A program made the position numbers and the translations under genes. Positions 38,024 through 47,049 of a stretch of DNA of 64,000 nt are shown one piece after another. The notes beneath the pieces were generated by a model. That model saw only the letters and a program-made list of their open reading frames with translations, was not told the origin of the DNA and searched no databases. Within the stretch, counting starts at the first letter, position 1; the number at the start of each line of letters is the position of its first letter. Source of the DNA: an uncultured Oscillospiraceae bacterium (GTDB lineage: Bacteria; Bacillota; Clostridia; Oscillospirales; Oscillospiraceae); assembly GCA_947627735.1 (NCBI GenBank), contig CANQXG010000010.1:1-64000 (forward strand), written 5' to 3'.

Positions 38024-38461
38024 ATGAAGATATCCACGCGGGGGCGCTACGCCCTGCGCACCATGGTGGATCTGGCCCAGCACAGCGGCGACGGGCTGGT
38101 GACGCTGAAGGATGTGGCCGCCCGGCAGGAGCTGAGCCAGAAGTATCTGGAGCAGATCGTCACCCAGCTGAGCAAGGCCGGCTTCGTCAAGGGAACCCGC
38201 GGCCCCCAGGGGGGCTATCGCCTGAGCCGGGACCCGCGGGAATATACCGTGGCGGAGATATTGGAACAGGTGGAGGGCAGCCTCGCCCCCGTGGAGTGCC
38301 TGGAGGCGGGGGCGAACACCTGCGAGCGATGCTCCTCCTGTGCCACGGTGGACATGTGGACGGGCCTTTACAAGGTGGTCACCGATTACCTGGGCAACAT
38401 CAGCCTCCAGGACGTGGTGGACCGGGCCAGCGCCGCCGCCGGCAACGACTATGTCATCTGA
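38024..38461 (+). CDS. Rrf2-family transcriptional regulator
   Basis: 145-residue winged-helix regulator in the IscR/CymR family. It starts MKISTRGRYALRTMVDLAQH and has the Rrf2 signature LSQKYLEQIVTQLSKAGFVK then GTRGPQGGYRL. Cysteines at 92, 100, 103 and 106 (NTCERCSSC) could hold an Fe-S cluster, which favours an IscR-like over a CymR-like sensor. It lies between the Fe-S assembly genes and cysK, and a shared 11-mer in both target leaders is a candidate operator. A terminator follows directly, and the start has GGGGAGGAGAGGGCT upstream. Confidence 0.92.
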   Translation: MKISTRGRYALRTMVDLAQHSGDGLVTLKDVAARQELSQKYLEQIVTQLSKAGFVKGTRGPQGGYRLSRDPREYTVAEILEQVEGSLAPVECLEAGANTCERCSSCATVDMWTGLYKVVTDYLGNISLQDVVDRASAAAGNDYVI

Positions 38462-38475
38462 AAAAACACCAAAAA

Positions 38476-38511
38476 CCGCCCGGACGCGCACAGTGCGTCC
38501 GGGCGGTTTTT
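38476..38511 (+). terminator. Terminator after rrf2
   Basis: CCGCCCGGACGC and its exact 12-base complement around a GCACAGT loop, followed by TTTTT. Confidence 0.88.
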
Positions 38512-38541
38512 ACAGTTCGGCGGGCTTTTTGCAAAAAACGG

Positions 38542-38569
38542 TTGACACCGGGGCGGGAGGGTGTATAAT
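38542..38569 (+). promoter_or_regulatory. cysK promoter
   Basis: TTGACA (38542-38547), 16-base spacer, TATAAT (38564-38569). ACTAGGAAATA follows in the leader at 38598-38608, touching the AAGGAG Shine-Dalgarno. Confidence 0.8.
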
Positions 38570-38622
38570 GGCACCATCCTGGAAAGCATATTAAACCACT
38601 AGGAAATAAGGAGAATTATGCT

Positions 38623-39552
38623 ATGGCCATTTACAAGTCTTTTACCGAGCTGATAGGCAACACCCCGCTGCTGGAGCTGACCAATCTGGAGAGGAAGCTG
38701 GGCCTGAAGGCGAAGCTGGTGGCGAAGCTGGAGTATTTCAACCCCGCCGGGTCCGTGAAGGACCGCATCGCCAAGGCCATGATCGAGGACGCGGAGGCGT
38801 CGGGGAAGCTGAAGCCCGGCGCGGTGATCGTGGAGCCCACCTCCGGCAACACGGGCATCGGCCTGGCCGCCGTGGCGGCGTCCAAGGGGTATAAGGTCAT
38901 CCTGACCATGCCGGAGACCATGAGCGTGGAGCGGCGCAACCTGCTCAAGGCATACGGAGCGGAGCTGGTGCTCACCGAGGGAGCCAAGGGCATGAAGGGG
39001 GCCATCGCCAAGGCGGACGAGATCGCCGCGGCCACGCCGGGGGCGTTCATCCCCGGCCAGTTCGTCAACCCCGCCAACCCCGCCGCCCACAAGGCCACCA
39101 CCGGCCCGGAGATCTGGGCCGACACCGAGGGCGCGGTGGACATCTTCGTGGCCGGCGTGGGCACCGGCGGCACCCTCACCGGCGTGGGGGAGTATCTGAA
39201 GGAGAAAAAGCCCTCCGTGCAGGTGGTGGCGGTGGAGCCGGCCAGCTCGCCGGTGCTCAGCAAGGGCGTGGCCGGCGCGCATAAGATCCAGGGCATCGGT
39301 GCGGGCTTCGTGCCCGACGTGCTGAACACCAAGGTCTACGACGAGATCATCCCCGTGGAGAACGAGGACGCCTTCGCCCTGGGCCGGGAGCTGGGCCGCA
39401 CCGAGGGCATCCTGGTGGGCATTTCCGCCGGGGCGGCGCTGTGGGCGGCCATCGAGCTGGCCAAGCGGCCTGAGAACGAGGGCAAGACCATCGTGGCCCT
39501 GCTGCCGGACACCGGCGACCGGTATCTGTCCACGCCCATGTTCCAGGAGTGA
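38623..39552 (+). CDS. cysK: Cysteine synthase A (O-acetylserine sulfhydrylase)
   Basis: PLP enzyme making cysteine from O-acetylserine and sulfide. 309 residues. N-terminal [14 protein letters not shown] Lys46 in [16 protein letters not shown], the substrate loop [11 protein letters not shown] and the phosphate-binding [12 protein letters not shown] are canonical. The C-terminus is [14 protein letters not shown]. It has its own promoter and a candidate Rrf2 site. Its product cysteine feeds the nearby desulfurase, which explains the clustering. Confidence 0.96.
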   Translation: MAIYKSFTELIGNTPLLELTNLERKLGLKAKLVAKLEYFNPAGSVKDRIAKAMIEDAEASGKLKPGAVIVEPTSGNTGIGLAAVAASKGYKVILTMPETMSVERRNLLKAYGAELVLTEGAKGMKGAIAKADEIAAATPGAFIPGQFVNPANPAAHKATTGPEIWADTEGAVDIFVAGVGTGGTLTGVGEYLKEKKPSVQVVAVEPASSPVLSKGVAGAHKIQGIGAGFVPDVLNTKVYDEIIPVENEDAFALGRELGRTEGILVGISAGAALWAAIELAKRPENEGKTIVALLPDTGDRYLSTPMFQE

Positions 39553-39572
39553 TATCAGACGCAAAAACAAAA

Positions 39573-39604
39573 GACGCACCCGTCCGCGGACGGGTGCGTC
39601 TTTA
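39573..39604. terminator. Bidirectional terminator between cysK and the aminotransferase gene
   Basis: A perfect 28-base palindrome (GACGCACCCGTCCG and its complement), followed by TTTATC on plus and TTTTGTTTTT on minus. Confidence 0.88.
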
Positions 39605-39616
39605 TCATATCCCAGT

Positions 39617-40903
39617 TTATTTCGCGCTCAGCGCCTCCAGGGCCGCCAGCCGGGCCGCGACGCAGAACAGCTCCATGGCCGCCTCCAGCTCAGGCAGGTC
39701 GGGGAAGGTGGGGGCGATGCGGATCACGTTGTCCAGGGGGTCCTTGCCGTAGGGGAAGGGGGCGCCGGCGCCGGTGAGCACCAGCCCCGCGTCCTTGCAC
39801 AGCCCCACGCACCGTGCGGCGGTGCCCTCCAGGCCCTCATAGGCCACGAAGTAGCCGCCCTTGGGCCGGTTCCAGTGGGCGATGCCCCGGGGGGCGATCT
39901 CCCGGTCCAGGGCGTTCAGCACGCAGTCGAACTTGGGCTTGACGATGGCGGCGTGCTTTTTCATGTGGGCGTATATGCCGGGCACGTCCTTCAGGAACAG
40001 CACATGGCGCATCTGGTTGAGCTTGTCGTTGCCGATGGTCTGTATGCCCATCTGCTTGAGGATGAACTTCACGTTCCCCTCGCTGGCGGCGATGGCGGAC
40101 ACGCCCGCGCCGGCGAAGGTGATCTTGCTGGTGGAAACGAACTCATAGACCATGTCCTCGCTGCCGGCGGCCTTGCAGGCGTCGAAGATGTTGAGAAGGT
40201 CGTCGCCCTCGTCCTCAAAGGTGTGGACCAGATAGGCGTTGTCCCAGAAGATGCGGAAGTCGTCCGCCGCGGGTTTCAGCGCCGCGAAGGCGCGGACCGT
40301 GTCGGCGGAGTAGGTGATGCCGGAGGGATTGGCGTACTTGGGCACGCACCACACGCCCTTCACCGCCGGGTCGGACTCCACGTATTTCTTCACCAGGTCC
40401 ATGTCCGGTCCGTCGGAGGACATGGGGATGTTGATCATCTCGACGCCGAAGGCCTCCGTCACAGCGAAGTGGCGGTCATAGCCGGGCACGGGGCACAGGA
40501 ACTTGATCTTCCCCTGCTGGCCCCAGGGACGGCTGCCGCCGTACACGCCAAAGACCATGGCCCGCATCACCGAGTCGTACATCAGGTTCAGACTGGACTG
40601 GCCGCCCAGGATGATGTTCTTCGCCTCCAGGCCCAGCAGCTCGGCGAACAGCCGGCGGCACTCCTCCACGCCGGCCAGCTCCCCGTAGTTGCGGGTATCC
40701 ACGCCGCCGGGGGTGCGGGCCAGGCCGGCCGGGTCCAGGGACAGCATATCCGTGCTCAGGTCCAGCTGGGCGGGGTTGGGCTTGCCCCGGGCCATGTTCA
40801 GGCTCCGGGGGACCGCCTTCAGGGCGGCATACTGCCCGCCGACGGCCTGCAGCTCCGCCGCCAGCTCCTGTTTTGTCATATCAAGATAGCTTTTCATTGA
40901 CAT
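39617..40903 (-). CDS. Class I PLP-dependent aminotransferase (aspartate aminotransferase-like, Ic subgroup)
   Basis: 428 residues. The PLP Lys260 lies in STSKITFAGAGVSA, with YANPSGITYS near 190 and NRPKGGYFVAYEG later. These match the large aminotransferase subgroup of aspartate aminotransferase-like proteins in Firmicutes (MalY/PatB are different). The exact amino donor cannot be read by eye. It starts at MSMKSYL with AAGGAAAGGTA upstream and is driven by a TTGCAA/TATACT promoter. It stands alone, downstream of the BCCT gene in the same direction. Confidence 0.85.
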   Translation of the reverse strand: MSMKSYLDMTKQELAAELQAVGGQYAALKAVPRSLNMARGKPNPAQLDLSTDMLSLDPAGLARTPGGVDTRNYGELAGVEECRRLFAELLGLEAKNIILGGQSSLNLMYDSVMRAMVFGVYGGSRPWGQQGKIKFLCPVPGYDRHFAVTEAFGVEMINIPMSSDGPDMDLVKKYVESDPAVKGVWCVPKYANPSGITYSADTVRAFAALKPAADDFRIFWDNAYLVHTFEDEGDDLLNIFDACKAAGSEDMVYEFVSTSKITFAGAGVSAIAASEGNVKFILKQMGIQTIGNDKLNQMRHVLFLKDVPGIYAHMKKHAAIVKPKFDCVLNALDREIAPRGIAHWNRPKGGYFVAYEGLEGTAARCVGLCKDAGLVLTGAGAPFPYGKDPLDNVIRIAPTFPDLPELEAAMELFCVAARLAALEALSAK

Positions 40904-40933
40904 TACCTTTCCTTATGAAAATCGGACCAGTAC

Positions 40934-40962
40934 AGTATAGTCAATCCCGCCGGCTTTTGCAA
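40934..40962 (-). promoter_or_regulatory. Promoter of the aminotransferase gene
   Basis: Minus strand TTGCAA (40962-40957), 17-base spacer, TATACT (40939-40934). Confidence 0.72.
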
Positions 40963-40965
40963 CCC

Positions 40966-42519
40966 TTATTTCTCCCCGGGGCCGTCTTTTTCCAGCTCTT
41001 TGAGGTAGGCCCGGGCGTCCTTGATGAAGCTGGCGATGATAAGGGCGATGACGATGCCGATGGGGAAGGCGGCGATGATGGACACGGTCTGCAGGTTGTT
41101 CATGGACCCCTCGGAGAAGATCAGGGCCATGGGCAGCAGGATCAGCAGTATGGCCCAGAACAGCTTCATCCGGGGGCTGGCCTCCTCGCCGGCCTGGAAG
41201 CGGCGGTAGCTGTACTGGCTGGCTACCAGGGTGATGGAGTCGAAGCTGGTGGCGTAAAAGGCGATCATGCTCACGATCAGCAGCCCCAGCACGATCTTGT
41301 GGCCGGGCAGGGTGCCGAGGATGGCGATGACGGTCTGGTAGAGGTCGCCGCAGGCGGTGTACAGCCCCACCGCGTCCAGCGCGCCCGTCATCTGCAGGCC
41401 CAGGCCGTAGTTGCCCAGCACGATGAAGGACACCAGCGTGCTGCTCACGCCGAAGACGTAGGTGCCCAGGATCACCTGCTTCACCGTCCGGCCCCGGCTG
41501 ACGCTGCCCATGAAGAAGGGCGACGCCACGCACCACACCATCCAGTATGCCCAGTAGAAGATGGTCCAGTTCTGGGGGAAGCCGGAGGTACGCAGGGGGT
41601 CAGTCCAGGTGCTCAGGCTGACGAAGTTCTGCACCATGTTCCCCAGGGCGGTGAAGCCGGTCTCGATGATGTACCGGGGCCGGCCGCCCAGCACCAGCAC
41701 ATAGACCAGCAGCGCCCCGAACAGCCACATGCAGGCGTTGGCCAGCCAGGACACGCCTTTGATGCCCCGCATCACCGCGAAGGTGTACACCAGGCATGTC
41801 ACCGCCAATATGGCGATGGTCAGGTACTTGGACCCGGGCAGGCCCACAAGGCCGGTGATGGCGGCGCTCAAAAGCGGCGTGGCCACGGAGAAGGTGGTGG
41901 CGGTGCCGGCGATGAGGGCCACCACCGCCAGCACGTCGATGATCCTGCCGGGGAGGCGGTCGGTCCTGTCCCCCAGCAGGGGCCGGCAGGCCTCGGAATA
42001 CTTCTGCTTGCCCACGCCCCGGACGTGGAGCATGAACCCGAAGCAGGCGGCCAGGGTGGCGTAAAAGCTCCACACAGTGGGTCCCCAGTGAAACAGGGGG
42101 TAGGTGGAGGCCCAGTCCTGGATGGAGCCCATCTCCGCCACATGGGGTTCCAGGGCGTAGTAGATCCACTCGCACAGGGAATAAAACAGGATGTCCGCCG
42201 CCAGGCCGCAGGTGAACACCATGGCCCCCCAGGTCCAGAAGCCGTACTTGGGCTTCTCCCCGGGCCGGCCCAGGGTGATGGAGCCGATGGGGGACAGGGC
42301 GATCCACAGCGACACGATCAGCACCCCCAGCCCGAAGGCCAGGTAATAGGTGCCGAAGGTGTCCCCCAGGAAGGTGCGTATGGCGCTGAGAGCGCCGGTG
42401 GACGCCTGGGGCGCGGCGATGAAGAACGCGCACAGCACCAGTATGGCCCCGAAGGGGACCACGGTGGTGGCCGGGTCGATGCGCCGGGATTTCTTCGGCG
42501 CGCCGGGTCTGTCAGACAT
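40966..42519 (-). CDS. BCCT-family betaine/carnitine/choline transporter
   Basis: 517 residues from MSDRPGAPKKSRRIDPATTV, chosen because GGGGAGG lies nine bases upstream. Twelve hydrophobic segments are present. FHWGPTVWSFYATLAACFGF is a family hallmark in TM3, and GSVSRGRTVKQVI is typical of the fifth to eighth helix region. These proteins import quaternary amines with Na+ or H+. Its start overlaps licC by eight bases, and the upstream genes activate choline. The substrate is therefore almost certainly choline rather than an osmolyte (inference). Confidence 0.9.
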   Translation of the reverse strand: MSDRPGAPKKSRRIDPATTVVPFGAILVLCAFFIAAPQASTGALSAIRTFLGDTFGTYYLAFGLGVLIVSLWIALSPIGSITLGRPGEKPKYGFWTWGAMVFTCGLAADILFYSLCEWIYYALEPHVAEMGSIQDWASTYPLFHWGPTVWSFYATLAACFGFMLHVRGVGKQKYSEACRPLLGDRTDRLPGRIIDVLAVVALIAGTATTFSVATPLLSAAITGLVGLPGSKYLTIAILAVTCLVYTFAVMRGIKGVSWLANACMWLFGALLVYVLVLGGRPRYIIETGFTALGNMVQNFVSLSTWTDPLRTSGFPQNWTIFYWAYWMVWCVASPFFMGSVSRGRTVKQVILGTYVFGVSSTLVSFIVLGNYGLGLQMTGALDAVGLYTACGDLYQTVIAILGTLPGHKIVLGLLIVSMIAFYATSFDSITLVASQYSYRRFQAGEEASPRMKLFWAILLILLPMALIFSEGSMNNLQTVSIIAAFPIGIVIALIIASFIKDARAYLKELEKDGPGEK

Positions 42520-43252
42520 GATCTTTTGCCTCCCCGCTGTCAAGATAGGGGGCGTAGCCGGGGTCGATGGCCGCCAGCTCCGCCAGACTGTCGATCTCTA
42601 CCACATCGCCCGCCCCCATGGGGCGCACGCCCAGGCTGTATGCCTCCGGACGCAAAAACAGGGCCACGTCGTCCCAGTAAAGGGAGCGGTACCGCTCCTG
42701 GCCCATGGCCCACTCCAGGTCCCCGGCCAGGCGCGCGCCGTCCGCTTCGGACCAGCGGGAGATGCTGTATAGCCGCCACCCGTGGGTCCCGCCGGTGCGG
42801 CTGCAGGACGCCACCGCGCCGCTGCCGTCCAGGGTCAGGAGCCACTCGCCGGTGGGTTCGTCTGTCCACACGCAGTTGTAACCGGACCGGTCGAAGGCCG
42901 GGTCCAGGGCGGCGGGATCGTAGATCACCTGGTCCCCGTCCAGCACCATGGCCCCGGGCAGATACGCCCGGGCGGCGTACAGGGAGGAGATGTTGTTGCA
43001 TTTGTCGTACAGGGGATTCTCCACCAGCCGCACCCCCGGCCAGCGCTCCGGCAGGGAGGCGAACTTCTCCTTTTTATAGCCCACCACCACGGTCACGTCC
43101 CGGATGCCGTTTTGCGCCAGGGCGTCCAGGATGGTGTGGATCATGGGCCTGCCGTTCACCGGCAGCAGCGCCTTGGGCGTGTCCAGGGTCAGGGGCCGCA
43201 GCCGCGTCCCCTCCCCGGCGGCCAGGATGATGGCTCTTCGCACCCGGTTCAT
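42512..43252 (-). CDS. licC: CTP:phosphocholine cytidylyltransferase (LicC-like NTP transferase)
   Basis: 246 residues. N-terminal ILAAGEGTRLRPLTLDTPKA is the nucleotidyltransferase motif, and NPLYDKCNNISSLYAARAYL plus VLDGDQVIYDP are close to LicC. It makes CDP-choline from phosphocholine and CTP for attachment to teichoic acid or other surface glycans. The start overlaps the kinase fusion stop by four bases (ATGA). No licD-type transferase is visible in the window, so the acceptor is unknown. Confidence 0.85.
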   Translation of the reverse strand: MNRVRRAIILAAGEGTRLRPLTLDTPKALLPVNGRPMIHTILDALAQNGIRDVTVVVGYKKEKFASLPERWPGVRLVENPLYDKCNNISSLYAARAYLPGAMVLDGDQVIYDPAALDPAFDRSGYNCVWTDEPTGEWLLTLDGSGAVASCSRTGGTHGWRLYSISRWSEADGARLAGDLEWAMGQERYRSLYWDDVALFLRPEAYSLGVRPMGAGDVVEIDSLAELAAIDPGYAPYLDSGEAKDHV

Positions 43253-45009
43253 ATGTCCTCACCTATCCTCTCCGCCGCCAGGCGGCAGTAATCCTTGGCG
43301 TAGCGGTACTGGCGCAGGGAGTATTCCCCGAACTCCACGCCCAGAGAGCGCTTGTACTCGCACCAGTCGCTCCACAGCAGCCCGCAGGCGGCGATGTAGC
43401 AGTATATCTTGGTCCTGGCCGCCTCCGGGCAGCAGCCGTTGAAGTAGGCGTCGATGAGCCGGTCCATATCCTCCCGACCGTACATGGCGTAGATGCCGAA
43501 CATGGCCACGTCCACATGGGGGTCCTGCATGGCGGCGTACTCCCAGTCGATCAGCTGCACCTGCTCGCCGCCGGGGACCGGGGCGAACAGGAAGTTGTCC
43601 GGTACCGCGTCGATGTGGGTCAGCCTCTCCGACCCGGCGTGGGCGCGGATATAGGGCCGCAGGGCGAACACCCGCTCCTTGGTGGCGGCGTGGTCCCGGT
43701 ACGCCGAGGGCGCCCCCTCCCATAGGGACTCGTAGTAGTCGATGGTGTCGAAGATGTCGAACCGGTGGGGCACGGACAGGTCCATGGCGTGGAAGGCGCG
43801 GAGCTTTTCCATGCACCGGGCCACGTCCGCCCCGTCCGCCGGGTCGCACACCCGGGCGCCCTCCAGATAGGCGGTGATCTTATAGCCGCTGTCCGGGTCC
43901 AGGTACACCGGGTCGTCGCACAGCCCCCGGCCCCGGATGGCGGCGTACACCGCCGCCTCCTGCCGCCGGTGGATCAGCTTCTCCGAACCCTCCCCGGGCA
44001 CCCGGGCGATGTACCGCCGGCCCCGGCAGGTGAACAGGAATGACCGGTTGGTCATGCCCTTTTTCAGCACCTCCACCTGCCGGATCTCCTCCGGCCTGGC
44101 GGACAGGGCCTCCGCCGCCGCCCGGATGGCCTGGGAGCGGAGGTGGCCGGAGCCGCCGTCCAGCTCCCGGAGCTGCTCGTAGGTGTTGATCTCCGCCGCC
44201 GCGTCCGGCTCCACAGGCCGGGCGTAGGTCAGCATCCGGCCCTTTTCGTACAGGGCCTCCTCCCAGAACGACTGCAGATGGCGGCTATCCCGGCTCATGG
44301 CGTCCAGCCGCCGGCGCACCTGGGCCGCCTCCGGCTCCATCAGGTAGCTGATGCCGATCATGGCGTTGCCGCCGCCCCCGGGACCGACCCACGTCAGCTC
44401 CCGCCGCCGGTTCATCCGCACGGTGCTGGCCGGGTCCGTCCGCTGGCTCACCATGTACCAGGAGTACAGCTCGTGCCGCCGGTAGGGATTGTCCGCGCAC
44501 CAGATGTCGCAGGGGATCACGTAGGTGTTGCTCAGCCGGTCCAGGGCCAGCAGCAGGGAGTAGAGGTTGTTCTTCCCGGCGTAGTCCGGGTTCACCAGCA
44601 GGCGCACGCCGTACCGGTCCATCAGGTATTCATACTGCTCCTTCATAAAGCCCACCACCACGGTCACGTCCGTGACCCCGGCCTGGTGCAGCTGGCGGAT
44701 GGTCCGCTCGATCAGCGGCTCGCCGCCCACCTCCAGCAGCCCCTTGGGCGCCTCCATGTTGATGGGCACCATCCGCATGCCGCTGCCCGCCGCCAGGATG
44801 ACGGCGTTTTTCGGCGCGCCGGCGGCCAGCATGGCCCGGGCCTTCTCGGTGAGGGCGGTGTTTTCATCCACGCAGCCGGCCTGGGCCAGCGTGCGCAGCG
44901 CCCGGTTCACCGCCCCCAGACTGCGGCCGCACCGCTGGGCCAGCAGCCGCTGGTTGACGAATGGCTCCTCCGCCAGACTGTTCAGGATGTCCAGTTCTTG
45001 AATGTTCAT
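43249..45009 (-). CDS. Three-part protein: winged-helix domain, NTP transferase, choline kinase (LicA-like)
   Basis: 586 residues. Residues 1-60 form a MarR/ArsR-size winged helix (LLAQRCGRSLGAVNRALRTL). Residues 66-290 are a LicC-like nucleotidyltransferase (ILAAGSGMRMVPINMEAPKG). Residues 300-586 are a choline/ethanolamine kinase with the Brenner motif THIDAVPDNFLF and LIDWEYAAMQDPHVD. The protein can thus phosphorylate choline, possibly activate it, and perhaps bind its own promoter. First gene of the choline operon with licC and BCCT. An inverted repeat spans its start codon. Confidence 0.85.
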   Translation of the reverse strand: MNIQELDILNSLAEEPFVNQRLLAQRCGRSLGAVNRALRTLAQAGCVDENTALTEKARAMLAAGAPKNAVILAAGSGMRMVPINMEAPKGLLEVGGEPLIERTIRQLHQAGVTDVTVVVGFMKEQYEYLMDRYGVRLLVNPDYAGKNNLYSLLLALDRLSNTYVIPCDIWCADNPYRRHELYSWYMVSQRTDPASTVRMNRRRELTWVGPGGGGNAMIGISYLMEPEAAQVRRRLDAMSRDSRHLQSFWEEALYEKGRMLTYARPVEPDAAAEINTYEQLRELDGGSGHLRSQAIRAAAEALSARPEEIRQVEVLKKGMTNRSFLFTCRGRRYIARVPGEGSEKLIHRRQEAAVYAAIRGRGLCDDPVYLDPDSGYKITAYLEGARVCDPADGADVARCMEKLRAFHAMDLSVPHRFDIFDTIDYYESLWEGAPSAYRDHAATKERVFALRPYIRAHAGSERLTHIDAVPDNFLFAPVPGGEQVQLIDWEYAAMQDPHVDVAMFGIYAMYGREDMDRLIDAYFNGCCPEAARTKIYCYIAACGLLWSDWCEYKRSLGVEFGEYSLRQYRYAKDYCRLAAERIGEDI

Positions 45010-45039
45010 GTACTTTCAAAATCCTCATTTCATGAACAT
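45002..45039 (-). promoter_or_regulatory. Inverted repeat ATGTTCATG/CATGAACAT around the licA-fusion start
   Basis: Nine-base arms at 45002-45010 and 45031-45039 with a 20-base gap. In RNA this could form a 5' hairpin hiding the AUG. In DNA it is a possible operator for the protein's own winged-helix domain. Confidence 0.55.
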
Positions 45040-45045
45040 AGGGGC

Positions 45046-45074
45046 ATTATACACCCTTTTTCTCTCCCTGTCAA
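45046..45074 (-). promoter_or_regulatory. Promoter of the choline operon
   Basis: Minus strand TTGACA (45074-45069), 17-base spacer, TATAAT (45051-45046), a consensus match. It begins just after the phosphatase gene end. Confidence 0.82.
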
Positions 45075-45078
45075 CCGC

Positions 45079-45540
45079 TCAGGCCCCGCCGGCCAGCAGC
45101 GCCGCCAGCAGGCCCCGGCAGCCCTCCTCCACGTCCCGCCAGGTGGCGTCGAAATCCCCGGTGTACCAGGGGTCCGCCACGTCGCCGGGCCGGTCGGTGT
45201 AGTCCAGCAGCAGCCGCAGCTTGTCCTCCGGGTCGCCGCCGCATATCCGCCGCATGTTGCGCATATTGGCGCTGTCCATGCCCACCAGCAGGTCATAGGC
45301 GCTGTAATCCCGGCGGGTCATCTGCCGGGCGGTCTTGCCGGCACAGCCGATGCCGTGGGCGGCCAGCGTCCGCCGGGCGGGGGGATAGACAGGGTTTCCC
45401 AGCTCCTCGGCGCTGGTGGCGGCGGAGGCGACGGAAAACCGTTTCTCCAGGCCCGCCTTGGCCAGCATGTCCTTCATCACGAACTCGGCCATGGGGCTGC
45501 GGCATATGTTGCCGTGGCAGACGAAAAGTATCCTTGTCAT
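45079..45540 (-). CDS. Low-molecular-weight protein tyrosine phosphatase
   Basis: 153 residues. The active site is CHGNICRS (Cys8 to Arg14), and the general acid Asp is in DPWYTGD. Such enzymes often act on Tyr-phosphorylated regulators of capsule/teichoic-acid synthesis, or act as arsenate reductases; the DPWY form favours phosphatase. It has its own Shine-Dalgarno AAGGAG. It lies 70 bases upstream of the choline operon in the same direction, but that operon has a separate promoter. Confidence 0.92.
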   Translation of the reverse strand: MTRILFVCHGNICRSPMAEFVMKDMLAKAGLEKRFSVASAATSAEELGNPVYPPARRTLAAHGIGCAGKTARQMTRRDYSAYDLLVGMDSANMRNMRRICGGDPEDKLRLLLDYTDRPGDVADPWYTGDFDATWRDVEEGCRGLLAALLAGGA

Positions 45541-45635
45541 AATGTATCTCCTTATCGGGCGGAAAAAATCTTTCTATAGGGCGCGGAGTGTGCTACAATG
45601 GGGCGGATCGATCAAATACGACAGGAGGGCGCGGC

Positions 45636-47030
45636 ATGAAATACGAGGACGGCCGGGCGACCGGTCTGAACATCGCCTATATCGGCGGCGGGTCCAGCGG
45701 ATGGGCCTGGACATTTATGACGGATCTGGCTCTGGACGGGTCTTTGGCGGGGACCATACGGCTGTACGACCTGAACGAGGAGGCCGCCCGGCGCAACGCC
45801 GCCATCGGCAACCGCCTCAGCGCCAGGCCCGGGGTGAAGGGCCGGTGGGAGTACGTGACCTGTTCCAGCCTGGCTCAGGCCCTGGAGGGGGCGGACTTTG
45901 CGGTGATCTCCATCCTGCCGGGGACGTTCGAGGAGATGGCGTCGGACGTGCACATGCCGGAGCGGCTGGGCATCTATCAGTCCGTGGGGGACACCACCGG
46001 CCCGGGGGGCATCATCCGGGCCATGCGGACGCTGCCCATGTTCGCCGAGATCGGCCTGGCGGTGAAGAAATACGCCCCCGACGCCTGGGTCATCAACTAC
46101 ACAAACCCCATGGCCGCGGGCGTGCGCACCCTGTACGAGGTGTTCCCGGCCATCAAGGCCTTCGGCTGCTGCCACGAGGTGTTCAACACCCAGAACGTGC
46201 TGCGGGACATCTGCAAGATGCGCTGCGGGTTCCAAAATGTGACCCGCCGGGACATCCTGGTGAACGTGCTGGGACTGAACCACTTCACCTGGTTCAGCGA
46301 GGCCTCCTGCGGGGGCGTGGACCTGTTCCCGGTGTACCGGGACTTCATCGACAGCCACTATGACACGGGCTACGACGACCCGGAGAAGGATTGGCGCAAG
46401 TCCACCTTCCACTGCGCCCACCGGGTGAAGTTCGACCTGTTCCGCCGCTACGGGCTGATCGCCGCCGCCGGGGACCGGCATCTGGCGGAGTTCATGCCCG
46501 GCGGGGAGTATCTGGCGGACCCGGAGACGGTGCGCTCCTGGAAGTTCAGCCTCACCCCCGTGTCCTGGCGGGTGCAGGACCAGGCCCGGCGCCTGGAGCG
46601 CAGCCGCCGGCTGGCCGCCGGGGAGGAGGAGATCTCCCTGGAACCCACCGGGGAGGAGGGCATCCTGCTGATCCGGGCGCTGTGCGGGCTGGACCGGGTG
46701 GTGAGCAACGTGAACGTGCCCAACGCCGCCGGCCAGATCCCCAACATGCCCCGGGACACGGTGGTGGAGACCAACGCCGTGTTCAGCCGGGACTCCATCC
46801 GGCCGGTGTTCGCCGGAGCGGTGCCAGCCAACATGGAGGGCATCATGGCGCCCCATGTGGCCAACCAGGAGCGGGTGACCCACGCCGCCCTGGAGCGGGA
46901 CAGGGACCTTCTGTACCAGGCGTTCCTCACCGACCCGCTGGTGGCGGGCCGGGCGCCGGAGGAAGAGGTGAAAAAGCTGGCGGACGACATGCTCACCGCC
47001 ACCGCCGCCTATCTGCCCGCGGGCTGGTGA
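45636..47030 (+). CDS. Family 4 glycoside hydrolase, probable alpha-galacturonidase
   Basis: 464 residues, starting MKYEDGRATGLN after AGGAGGG. GH4 enzymes need NAD+ and Mn2+. The Rossmann motif AYIGGGSSGWAW is at about 13-24, YTNPMA near 149-154, the metal-binding GCCHEVFN has Cys179 and His180, and LGLNHFTWF follows. GCCHEVFN and the overall form recall LplD-type alpha-galacturonidases. With CE8, GH28, GH105 and KduI/KduD nearby, this enzyme probably removes galacturonic acid from pectic oligomers. The promoter is likely TTTCTA/TACAAT at 45571-45599. No signal peptide, so it is cytoplasmic. Confidence 0.85.
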   Translation: MKYEDGRATGLNIAYIGGGSSGWAWTFMTDLALDGSLAGTIRLYDLNEEAARRNAAIGNRLSARPGVKGRWEYVTCSSLAQALEGADFAVISILPGTFEEMASDVHMPERLGIYQSVGDTTGPGGIIRAMRTLPMFAEIGLAVKKYAPDAWVINYTNPMAAGVRTLYEVFPAIKAFGCCHEVFNTQNVLRDICKMRCGFQNVTRRDILVNVLGLNHFTWFSEASCGGVDLFPVYRDFIDSHYDTGYDDPEKDWRKSTFHCAHRVKFDLFRRYGLIAAAGDRHLAEFMPGGEYLADPETVRSWKFSLTPVSWRVQDQARRLERSRRLAAGEEEISLEPTGEEGILLIRALCGLDRVVSNVNVPNAAGQIPNMPRDTVVETNAVFSRDSIRPVFAGAVPANMEGIMAPHVANQERVTHAALERDRDLLYQAFLTDPLVAGRAPEEEVKKLADDMLTATAAYLPAGW

Positions 47031-47049
47031 CGGCTCGGGAACATACAAG

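Noticed and set aside
40873-43230. 785-codon plus-strand frame over the BCCT and licC genes
   Set aside because: Overlaps well-supported minus-strand genes with transmembrane and nucleotidyltransferase motifs. The shadow product is a His/Gly/Pro-rich string.
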